Shown here in pieces: positions 1 to 5,067 of a DNA stretch of 7,567 bases. Below the pieces are notes generated by a model. It worked only from the letters and a program-made list of their open reading frames with translations. It did no database searches and was not told the DNA's origin. Source of the stretch: Deltaproteobacteria bacterium (GTDB lineage Bacteria > Desulfobacterota > WTBG01); NCBI GenBank assembly GCA_013139225.1, contig WTBG01000156.1:1-7567 (forward strand). Reading direction: 5' to 3'. The position numbers were made by a program, and so were the translations under genes. Each line of letters begins with the position of its first letter. Within the stretch, counting starts at the first letter, position 1.

Positions 1-549
1 CAGCACAATGGAGAATGCACCTGACCTTTCCACCGCAAGAGCATCTGCCATAAGTTTCTCTCTTTTCCCCTCCTCTTTTCCCTGTACCTTATAGCCACCC
101 AAACGATGAACTGATTGAGGTGTTAAGCCTATATGTCCCATCACTGGAATATCAATATTACAGATAGCCTGTATCACCTCTTCCATATTTTCTCCGCCTT
201 CAAGCTTTACTGCCTCTGCCCCCCCGTCCTTAATCATTCTGCCTGCTTCTCTTTTAGCCTGCTCAATGCTTACCTGATAAGACATAAACGGCATATCTGC
301 AACTACCAAGGCACGTTTTCTAGCTCTCACCACTGCTTTCGTATGATAAATGATTTCATCAGTGGTTACCGGCAGGGTGTTATCCGTTCCCATCATCACA
401 TTTCCCACTGAATCACCAATTAAAAGAACCTCTACGCCGCATTGACCAAGAATTCTAGCAGTAGGATAGTCATACGCGGTAAGCATAGTAATTTTTTCAC
501 CATTTTCTTTCATGTCCTGTAGATCCAATTTGCTAATCTTCTTATCCAT
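1..549 (-). CDS. panB: PanB, 3-methyl-2-oxobutanoate hydroxymethyltransferase (3' end missing)
   Basis: Catalyses transfer of a hydroxymethyl group from 5,10-methylene-tetrahydrofolate to 2-oxoisovalerate, giving ketopantoate, the first committed step of pantothenate and coenzyme A synthesis in the cytosol. The 183 codons visible translate without a stop and run off the left edge; the family is about 260-280 residues, so roughly a third is missing. Family signatures seen: LTAYDYPTA (23-31), LLIGDSVGN (42-50) with the metal-binding Asp46, VVADMPF (82-88) with the second metal ligand Asp85, AVKLEGG (113-119) with the substrate-contacting Lys115 and Glu117, and GHIGLTPQSV (138-147). The catalytic Glu that normally follows the last visible strand would lie just outside the window. 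The ATG at 549 is preceded by AAAGGAG about five bases upstream, which fixes the start. No pan partner gene is visible on the 5' side; panC or panD could lie beyond the left edge. Confidence 0.96.
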   Translation of the reverse strand, partial: MDKKISKLDLQDMKENGEKITMLTAYDYPTARILGQCGVEVLLIGDSVGNVMMGTDNTLPVTTDEIIYHTKAVVRARKRALVVADMPFMSYQVSIEQAKREAGRMIKDGGAEAVKLEGGENMEEVIQAICNIDIPVMGHIGLTPQSVHRLGGYKVQGKEEGKREKLMADALAVERSGAFSIVL

Positions 550-605
550 CGGCACTCCTTTTTTAAAAGGGTTTTTTTGAAACTCACCAAAGTTATATAG
601 GAGGA

Positions 606-669
606 ACCACAAAGCTTATAAAGTCTTTAGAAATGAGTGTTTCTTTGCTCCCCCTGTGTTCTTTGCGGT
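606..669. repeat. Degenerate inverted intergenic repeat (ACCACAAAG / CTTTGCGGT ends)
   Basis: ACCACAAAG at 606-614 and CTTTGCGGT at 661-669 are inverted copies differing at one base, and the right arm also contains CCCTGTGTTCTTTG. From memory, this resembles the widespread environmental intergenic elements with ends of the form CTTTGTGTTCTTTGTGGT. The inner part is poorly matched, so this copy looks old. Membership of a dispersed family cannot be shown from one copy. Confidence 0.4.
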
Positions 670-745
670 CATAACAAAGCCTTCAGAACCGAAATTCAGA
701 AGGCTATAAATCAATATTAAGGTTTGAATTCGAGAATCTCCTCCA

Positions 746-877
746 CTACTTATTTGTCACCCTAATCTCTTCATATTCCTTCCGTCTCAGTCCAGCCCAA
801 GTGGATCCAAGCGGCTTGTTTATATTGCTAATATATCTAAATTTAAAAGACCTCTTTGTCAATAATTTTCTACACAT
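746..877 (-). CDS. Doubtful 43-codon ORF, possible gene remnant
   Basis: The reading frame from ATG at 877 to TAG at 746 encodes a basic peptide of 43 residues. Its C-terminal half (GSTWAGLRRKEYEEIRV) looks more protein-like than the AT-rich surroundings, and the local GC content rises over it. No convincing ribosome binding site precedes the ATG; only AAAAG abuts it. I do not recognise a family. It could be the tail of a decayed gene or chance. A SD-like GGAGGAG lies just downstream of the stop with no normal start codon after it. Confidence 0.15.
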   Translation of the reverse strand: MCRKLLTKRSFKFRYISNINKPLGSTWAGLRRKEYEEIRVTNK

Positions 878-892
878 CTTTTATATAAGCAT

Positions 893-915
893 AAGGGGTC
901 AGATCTGCTCTTGAC
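893..915 (+). repeat. REP-like fragment, AAGGGGTCAGATCTGCTCTTGAC
   Basis: The motif starts AAGGGGTCAGATC and ends TCTTGAC, with GTCA/TGAC as short inverted arms and AGATCT inside. From memory it resembles short intergenic motifs of the GGGGTCAG type found near REP-associated (Y1, RAYT) transposases in many environmental genomes. No transposase is in the window, so this would be a solo non-autonomous copy or a remnant. Family assignment is recollection, not a search. Confidence 0.35.
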
Positions 916-1275
916 TCATGTGGTTGAAGATTTTGCTTTAACCGCTTCCCTGAATAATAATGGAAAAATAATAAAAAGATTGTTGACTTCTCTTAAAGGA
1001 TAATGTACATTTTTAATCTTAAATATCTACATCCAGTATGTTTAAAACTTTCAAATACAACCCACAGTATAAAAAGCCAACACTAGATCGCTTGAGAATT
1101 AGTCATCCTTCACTTTTAAAAGGATTGTGATAAGTAAATGGTAGGAGGAGGGTGCGGTTAAAGATTTTCCAAGGTTTGCCGATAGATAATCAACTCATTT
1201 TTTTGCGGCAATGAAGCTCTTCCTCTCGGGATGTGGATGTAATCACAGGGCATATTAAAAACATAGGTTAAGATA

Positions 1276-1464
1276 ATGATAAAATTTAGAAACTGTATTT
1301 TTGTCTTTGGATTGTTTACTCTCGTTTCATCTCTTGCCTTTTTTGCTCCAACTAGTGGGAGCAAAGCTCAGAGCAAAGAAAATGCCATTAAAAATGCTCC
1401 CACCTCATCTCCTATTCCTCAGAAAGCAGAAAATTCACCACCGAGTACGTGCAAAAGAATATAA
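1276..1464 (+). CDS. Possible short exported peptide (62 aa) or remnant of an exported protein
   Basis: The frame encodes a plausible Sec signal: basic start (MIKFRN), hydrophobic core at 7-25, then a polar Ser/Pro/Lys-rich tail with a possible cleavage site at SKA-QS (about residue 32). Nothing resembling a folded domain follows. An AGG eight bases upstream of the ATG is only a weak ribosome binding site. After this frame stops, the +2-shifted frame stays open to 1519 with a basic, polar sequence (KEYKKIFEICTRQ). One indel could therefore have split a longer gene, whose end overlaps the 3' end of the convergent radical SAM gene by a few bases. Product unknown; a real small secreted peptide and a pseudogene are about equally likely. 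Confidence 0.35.
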   Translation: MIKFRNCIFVFGLFTLVSSLAFFAPTSGSKAQSKENAIKNAPTSSPIPQKAENSPPSTCKRI

Positions 1465-1515
1465 GAAAATTTTTGAAATATGCACCAGGCAGGAAGGCAA
1501 GGGCAAAATCTGGGT

Positions 1516-2607
1516 TTAAGGCCTGCATTGATCGTCAAGCCACTTCTTTAAATCCCAATTCGAGAGAGGAGCAACGCCAAGCGACTTTTTCCACACCTCT
1601 TCGCTTTCCATGCAGAGATAGATGAAAATCTTTGAATCATAGCTTTTGATCCATTCAACCATTTTTGCATACATCTCAATCCTTATCGGCTTAAAATATC
1701 TCATCTTACCATCAAGTCCCCTGATAAACTCCTGGTAAAGTATTCCGCTTTCAGGATATCTCTTCTTGATAATAGGCTTAAGTTTAGGGATGAATCTAAA
1801 ACATCCCAGACTTATCCAGCAAATCGATGAAGTCTCAATAGTTCGAAATAGTTTTTCAAGTACCTTCTTATAGTCACTCTCCCAACCAGGGTAATAGATT
1901 AGAGGGTCAAAATGAAATCCAAGTTTATACCCCCACTTTTGGCATTGGTAAGCAGCCATGACGCGATCATTAAGAGAGCATGCACTCTTTTCTTCATTTC
2001 TGATAACAGGTTCCGCATTAAGTGACCAGGAAACGATGGTTTTGCCTTTATGCTTAAGTCCTTCAAGATTTTCTATGATATCAGTTTTGGTTTTTAATTC
2101 CAGGAATGCATTAGCTCGACTCGCAAAGTAGGGAACAATTAACCGGGTAAATGAGGTGAGGTGATCCAAGACAAGGCTGTCCGTATATTCACCGGTCCCT
2201 ATCCTGTATACAGTTTTTGGGTGTTGACTGAGGACTTCATCAAGTTCCTTAAACATTTCATTAGTATTAGTATAGAGCACCATAAAGGGGTTGTTTAGAT
2301 AAGCTTGCAAAATACAGTATGTACAATTGAGATGGCAGTTAGTAGCAACATTGAGAATTTTGTATAAACAGCAAAGATAATTTTTTGTGCCAGGACAGGG
2401 CTCAAAAAATCTCCCTTTGTTCTTACACAAAAGGAGTGTTTTTTGACTGTTAAGCCAAGAGTCCTGAGCTCGTTCAACGGGAAGCGGCTTTACCCGATTG
2501 ATATAATCCACAGGAATTCCTTTCAGCCGCTTAATAACAGTTTGGGTCAATGGTAGGTCTCTTATCGATTTTTCAACAAGAATCTTCTTGGGACGGTATC
2601 TTTCCAC
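1516..2607 (-). CDS. Radical SAM protein of the spore photoproduct lyase (SPL/SplB) superfamily, atypical
   Basis: A 363-residue radical SAM enzyme. CHLNCTYC gives the CxxxCxxC motif (Cys91, 95, 98) that binds the [4Fe-4S] cluster and SAM. Similarity to Bacillus SPL continues through TDSLVLDHLT (142-151), KGKTIVSWSLNAEPVIRN (187-204), LNDRVMAAY (212-220), GYKLGFHFDPLIYYPGWE (226-243) and a C-terminal FRFIPK...RYP block (270-285). The residue aligned with the H-atom donor Cys141 of B. subtilis SPL is Glu140 (IGTGEYTDS). The two SPL relay tyrosines correspond to Tyr97 (kept) and Ile99 (lost). Four more cysteines lie upstream (Cys61, Cys71 in EPCPGT, Cys79-Cys80), possibly ligands of a second cluster. 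True thymine-dimer (spore photoproduct) repair is therefore unlikely; the substrate is unknown. The start is GTG at 2607, five bases after the ParB-like stop, with AGAAGG inside the end of that gene, so translation is probably coupled. Confidence 0.9.
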   Translation of the reverse strand: MERYRPKKILVEKSIRDLPLTQTVIKRLKGIPVDYINRVKPLPVERAQDSWLNSQKTLLLCKNKGRFFEPCPGTKNYLCCLYKILNVATNCHLNCTYCILQAYLNNPFMVLYTNTNEMFKELDEVLSQHPKTVYRIGTGEYTDSLVLDHLTSFTRLIVPYFASRANAFLELKTKTDIIENLEGLKHKGKTIVSWSLNAEPVIRNEEKSACSLNDRVMAAYQCQKWGYKLGFHFDPLIYYPGWESDYKKVLEKLFRTIETSSICWISLGCFRFIPKLKPIIKKRYPESGILYQEFIRGLDGKMRYFKPIRIEMYAKMVEWIKSYDSKIFIYLCMESEEVWKKSLGVAPLSNWDLKKWLDDQCRP

Positions 2608-2612
2608 AAGGC

Positions 2613-3596
2613 TTAACCTTCTATGATGTTGATTAACGAACGGTCATTCAGGAGGGATTCCAGTTCTTGCAACCTTTTGTTTAATCCATTCCGGTCTTTA
2701 AAGCAGAGGCTTATATGGTAGTGGTCCCCCTCAAAGAAAGGAGGCGCTTTGAGGGAAACTCCAGGGGAGAGCTTTAGCTTTCTAATGTTATGATTGAATT
2801 CCTTTTCCTTTTCTGTGAGTTGAGGGTATCTTAATTCCCTCAAATATTTCCGCACGGTTTCACCTTTTTGGTGTTGGTTTAATTTTTCATTTTTAAAAAC
2901 AGAGCTTATTTTTTGCATGCTTATAACATTTTCTACAGACAGATTCTCCCTCATGGCTATTTCTGAGACATACTCTAAAACTTCAATCTGTTTACTTACA
3001 CTCAGCCTCAGAATTACAAAGAGCTTACCAAGAGCCCTTCTACTTGCACGATCCATCTGAGAAAGCCTTATTGCAGTATGTTCACTAATCCTTCCTGCAA
3101 GAATAGCCGTTTGTATTCCCTTTTCTAACTTGCATAGTGGTTTAAAGACTTTGAGTTGGGTAATATGAGGCTGCAACTTAAGGGCAGGTAAAAAGTTATG
3201 TACAATTTCCTCTTCTGTGTAATAGTTTTTAAGTTTATTTATGGCGATAGACTTTTCAATAGGGTTAAACTCCCGATGGGAAACATTATCATAGATGTTT
3301 AATAGAAGGCATTCTTCATCATTTTTTTCGGAAGGAAGTACAGTACATCTGATTGAAGAAACGCCAAGCTTTTTTAAGGCGAGTACTCTTTTATACCCAC
3401 AGACAATTTGATAGGTGGCAGAAGACTTTTTGCGCACTACTGGCGGGTTGAGTAACCCCACCCGGCCAATAGATTGCTTTAATGGATTAATATCATAACC
3501 ATAACTTAACAGGAAAGTTTTATCTTTAAAATCCAGGTTTTTTAGGAAAATCCTCTTGGCTTTCAAGCACATAAAAGGAATTTTAATTTTAGACAC
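2613..3596 (-). CDS. ParB/Srx-fold protein, partner of the SPL-like radical SAM gene
   Basis: A 327-residue protein. The N-terminal ParB-like domain (about 15-125) shows the expected order: PLKQSIGRVGLLNPPVVR (38-55), CGYKRVLALKKLG (66-78), the counterpart of the GERRxRA box, and YDNVSHREFNPIEKSIAINKL (102-122), the counterpart of the ENxxRxDLxPxE box. In ParB/Noc proteins these boxes bind CTP. A helical middle part (about 140-225), with KLEKGIQTAILAGRISEHTAIRLSQM, resembles the DNA-binding domain of ParB. The C-terminal part (about 255-327), with LKLSPGVSLKAPPFFEGDHYHISL, is not the usual ParB dimerisation domain and I cannot name it. No parA or replication gene is adjacent, so a chromosome-partition role is doubtful. 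The GTG at 3596 is chosen over the ATG at codon 9 because GAGGTG sits seven bases upstream. It leads the operon with the radical SAM gene; a DNA-binding or nucleotide-dependent targeting role is inference. Confidence 0.87.
   Translation of the reverse strand: MSKIKIPFMCLKAKRIFLKNLDFKDKTFLLSYGYDINPLKQSIGRVGLLNPPVVRKKSSATYQIVCGYKRVLALKKLGVSSIRCTVLPSEKNDEECLLLNIYDNVSHREFNPIEKSIAINKLKNYYTEEEIVHNFLPALKLQPHITQLKVFKPLCKLEKGIQTAILAGRISEHTAIRLSQMDRASRRALGKLFVILRLSVSKQIEVLEYVSEIAMRENLSVENVISMQKISSVFKNEKLNQHQKGETVRKYLRELRYPQLTEKEKEFNHNIRKLKLSPGVSLKAPPFFEGDHYHISLCFKDRNGLNKRLQELESLLNDRSLINIIEG
2617..2622 (-). promoter_or_regulatory. Ribosome binding site of the SPL-like gene, inside the ParB-like 3' end
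   Basis: AGAAGG on the minus strand, nine bases before the GTG at 2607. It overlaps the last codons of the upstream gene, which suggests translational coupling and supports the GTG start. Confidence 0.6.
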
Positions 3597-3603
3597 GGAT
3601 GGG

Positions 3604-3609
3604 CACCTC
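3604..3609 (-). promoter_or_regulatory. Ribosome binding site deciding the GTG start of the ParB-like gene
   Basis: GAGGTG on the minus strand, seven bases before the GTG at 3596. The in-frame ATG eight codons later has no comparable Shine-Dalgarno sequence. Confidence 0.6.
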
Positions 3610-3644
3610 AGAACTTTACCTCATACATGGAATGGTAAAGCAAA

Positions 3645-3710
3645 AAGTGGCTTAAGTGTTAAGTGAACTAAAGTGCCTAAAGTTTTTAACTTTAGCTCAT
3701 TTTAGACACT
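3645..3710. repeat. AAGTG direct repeats plus CTAAAGTT/AACTTTAG hairpin
   Basis: AAGTG occurs four times at 3645, 3654, 3661 and 3671 (spacings 9, 7 and 10). It is followed by CTAAAGTT (3677-3684), a TTT loop, and the exact inverse AACTTTAG (3688-3695); ACACTT-type sequence recurs at 3706-3711. The cluster lies between the end of the DUF2914 gene and the start of the ParB-like gene. It could be an operator for the ParB-like operon, a weak transcription barrier, or a short dispersed repeat. The stem is AT-rich without a following T-tract on either strand, so a classical terminator is unlikely. Confidence 0.5.
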
Positions 3711-3761
3711 TGTAACTTCAAACTTGTTATTATCCAATATTCCAATCTTCTTTAGCTCACA

Positions 3762-4193
3762 TCACTCGACAGTAAAGTCAATGGATTTGAGTAATGTTCC
3801 ATCCTCTGCGGTTACCTCTACCCTCCAGGAACCTCTCCATCCAGGTATAATCTTCTTAGAACTCCAGGTACGCCAATAACGGGAGCGCACAGGGAGAATT
3901 ACTTTTGCCATCTCTCTGTCCTGATAGTACCAGGTATGAGTGATTGAGGTTTCTTCCCTGGCACCAACAACTTTGGTAAAGCAATAAAGCGTGCCTACAG
4001 TAGCAGAAAAACTCTGGGCTGTACTTTGAGGGGAAAGGTTTTCAATAGCGGGAGCAATAGCCCAGTCTTCAATGGCTATGACAGCTTCCATTGCTTCAGC
4101 AGATGGTTGTGCTGCATCTTGTGCCAGCACAAGAGTAAGTGAAAAAAACATCAGACAGAGTAAAACAAAAATAGTTCTGCAAAACTTATTCAT
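3762..4193 (-). CDS. Exported DUF2914 domain protein
   Basis: A 143-residue secreted or periplasmic protein. Residues 1-24 form a Sec signal peptide (MNKFCR, hydrophobic core 8-23, cleavage predicted at LVLA-QDAA). A low-complexity Ala/Glu linker follows, and then the DUF2914 domain at about 67-143. Its hallmark stretches are GTLYCFTKVVGA (67-78), ITHTWYYQDREMAKV (84-98), PVRSRYWRTWSSK (101-113) and a closing WRGSWRVEVTAEDG (119-132). Function is not established for the family; the conserved aromatic strands suggest a small beta-sandwich. The ATG at 4193 has GAGGAG about eight bases upstream. It shares its upstream region with the divergent gene at 4477, and its 3' end is 165 bp from the ParB-like gene, so it is probably a separate transcription unit. 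Confidence 0.88.
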   Translation of the reverse strand: MNKFCRTIFVLLCLMFFSLTLVLAQDAAQPSAEAMEAVIAIEDWAIAPAIENLSPQSTAQSFSATVGTLYCFTKVVGAREETSITHTWYYQDREMAKVILPVRSRYWRTWSSKKIIPGWRGSWRVEVTAEDGTLLKSIDFTVE

Positions 4194-4251
4194 ATGTATT
4201 TCCTCCTCTTATAATGGTTAAGTAATTAACAACAACTCCCGGGGAAAGCAA

Positions 4252-4265
4252 GGCATATATATGCC
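4252..4265. promoter_or_regulatory. Perfect 14-bp palindrome GGCATATATATGCC
   Basis: An exact dyad in the divergent intergenic region, about 60 bp upstream of the DUF2914 start. Position and symmetry fit a dimeric repressor or activator site for that gene, though an alternating-AT core with GC ends can also arise by chance. No regulator gene is in the window. Confidence 0.35.
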
Positions 4266-4290
4266 ATCTTATTTTCTGAAATCATCCTTT

Positions 4291-4311
4291 GCTTTTAGAA
4301 GCCGCTCCTAC
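4291..4311 (-). repeat. REP-like fragment (GTAGGAGCGGCTTC on the minus strand)
   Basis: On the minus strand the sequence begins GTAGGAGCGGCTTC and ends AAAAGC, with a short GCTT/AAGC stem. This start resembles the conserved head of REP elements known from gamma-proteobacteria and other RAYT-bearing genomes. It is GC-rich relative to its flanks, which supports an inserted element. Assignment is by recollection from a single copy. Confidence 0.3.
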
Positions 4312-4379
4312 TTAAAGTTATAGCAATTACAAGCAATTTTCAATAAAAAAGCAGAAGCCCTATATCTTTTTGCCCATTT

Positions 4380-4408
4380 TTGCAAAATATGTTATATAAA
4401 AATATTAT
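4380..4408 (+). promoter_or_regulatory. Candidate sigma-70 promoter for the gene at 4477
   Basis: TTGCAA (4380-4385), a 17-bp spacer and TATTAT (4403-4408). An alternative overlapping pair is TTGCCC (4370-4375), 17 bp, TATATA (4393-4398). The region is very AT-rich, so several -10-like hexamers occur and the exact promoter is uncertain. Confidence 0.4.
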
Positions 4409-4476
4409 TATTTGCTATAGTATTTAAGCTGAAGTGTGAAACCACATACAAATTAATAATAAGAGGAGAAGAAAAC

Positions 4477-4929
4477 ATGAAAAAAACAAATAGGATGATT
4501 TTCTTTTTTGCACTTGTTATCTCCCTGCTAATAGTGCCTAACGCAAATGTTCTGGAAGCGGGCAGTGTGGTAAAACAGTCAGAAAGTTCTCGACTGACTG
4601 GGAAGGGTTATTTGGTAATTATCTTCTATGCTAACCACATAACCTTTGACTATTATGATTTCCTCGAGGATGGTAATTTTACCATCTGGACCATAGAAGA
4701 TTATGGGGAGGGAGAGTATAGCACTCGCGATGAACTTCTGTTCCGTGCACAGTTTAAGGGTGCATTATCGGAAAACATAGAATTTACCTACCAGATTAAG
4801 GGTCTCACTTTGTCTGAAAAGCTGATATTTGGAGAAGGGGAAGAATATCTTGGCAGTAGTAAAGGAGAGCGGTACAATTTTTTAGGTGTTTTTTCAGATA
4901 CAAATGCCGATTTTGACACAATTAACTAA
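4477..4929 (+). CDS. Exported protein of unknown family (150 aa)
   Basis: I do not recognise this protein. The N-terminus is a clear Sec signal (MKKTNRM, hydrophobic core 8-21), with likely cleavage near LEAG-SV at about residue 29 and no lipobox cysteine. The mature part of about 120 residues is acidic and aromatic-rich. It reads as alternating beta strands with charged turns (YLVIIFYANHITFDYYDF, FTYQIKGLTLSEKLIF), compatible with a small lipocalin-like or beta-sandwich fold; that is only a pattern judgement. It contains no cysteines. AGAGGAG lies eight bases before the ATG, so expression looks efficient. It is transcribed divergently from the DUF2914 gene and followed by a separate promoter for the carboxyltransferase, so it is probably monocistronic. 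Confidence 0.82.
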   Translation: MKKTNRMIFFFALVISLLIVPNANVLEAGSVVKQSESSRLTGKGYLVIIFYANHITFDYYDFLEDGNFTIWTIEDYGEGEYSTRDELLFRAQFKGALSENIEFTYQIKGLTLSEKLIFGEGEEYLGSSKGERYNFLGVFSDTNADFDTIN

Positions 4930-4982
4930 TAGTTTTTTAGTTGCAATCTTAAGGTTGTCTATGCCTTCATTTTTATACTCTG

Positions 4983-5005
4983 TTTTTGTTCTTGACAAAC
5001 AAAAA
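4983..5005. promoter_or_regulatory. Inverted repeat TTTTTGTT-7-AACAAAAA around the -35 box
   Basis: TTTTTGTT (4983-4990) and its exact inverse AACAAAAA (4998-5005) flank CTTGACA, placing the TTGACA -35 hexamer in the centre of the dyad. A dimeric regulator bound here would block or modulate the carboxyltransferase promoter. It could instead be a weak terminator hairpin for the upstream gene, but the stem has only one G-C pair per arm. Confidence 0.4.
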
Positions 5006-5021
5006 TCAAATTTCCTATAGT
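4992..5021 (+). promoter_or_regulatory. Strong sigma-70 type promoter of the carboxyltransferase gene
   Basis: Exact consensus TTGACA (4992-4997), an 18-bp spacer and TATAGT (5016-5021, five of six consensus bases). Predicted transcription start is near 5028, leaving a leader of about 40 bases before the ATG at 5068. This is the best promoter match in the window. Confidence 0.72.
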
Positions 5022-5067
5022 GGGTGCTCGAAATATGTGGGAAATTTAATGCTGAAGGAGAGATCTT

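Larger units (their letters stand above)
550..1275. other. Long gene-poor intergenic region
   Basis: About 725 bp separates the panB start from the next possible gene. It is AT-rich, has stops in all frames, and holds only short ORFs. Visible in it are a degenerate inverted element at 606-669, a 7-bp stem with a 14-base loop at 678-705, a 43-codon minus-strand ORF at 746-877, a GGGGTCAGATCT-type motif at 893-915, and a weak 6-bp inverted repeat at 1105-1125. I recognise no tRNA, riboswitch or other structured RNA. It may be a decayed gene region that collected small repeat elements. Confidence 0.6.

Noticed and set aside
133..411. Plus-strand ORF of 92 codons
   Set aside because: Antisense shadow of panB; the minus-strand frame matches PanB throughout.
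557..577. CCTTTTTTAAAAGG followed by a T-run as a plus-strand terminator
   Set aside because: The loop would be only two bases, no plus-strand gene ends there, and the sequence is accounted for by the panB ribosome binding site.
678..705. AGCCTTC/GAAGGCT stem as a terminator
   Set aside because: Seven base pairs with a 14-base loop, no T-tract, and no gene ending nearby on either strand.
983..1011. TTGACT-17-TACATT as a promoter
   Set aside because: The -10 is weak and the next plus-strand gene candidate starts over 260 bp away; AT-rich DNA gives such pairs by chance.
1158..1364. Minus-strand ORF of 68 codons overlapping the 1276 frame
   Set aside because: No ribosome binding site or recognisable domain, and it is antisense to the signal-peptide frame.
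1516..2607. Genuine spore photoproduct lyase of a spore former
   Set aside because: The donor cysteine and one relay tyrosine are missing, and nothing else in the window indicates sporulation.
2613..3596. Chromosome-partition parB of a ParABS locus
   Set aside because: No parA, gid or replication-origin genes nearby, and the C-terminal domain is not the ParB type.
4170..4200. TTGTTG-16-TATAAG as the promoter of the DUF2914 gene (around 4207-4234, minus)
   Set aside because: Its transcription start would fall inside the ribosome binding site, leaving almost no leader.
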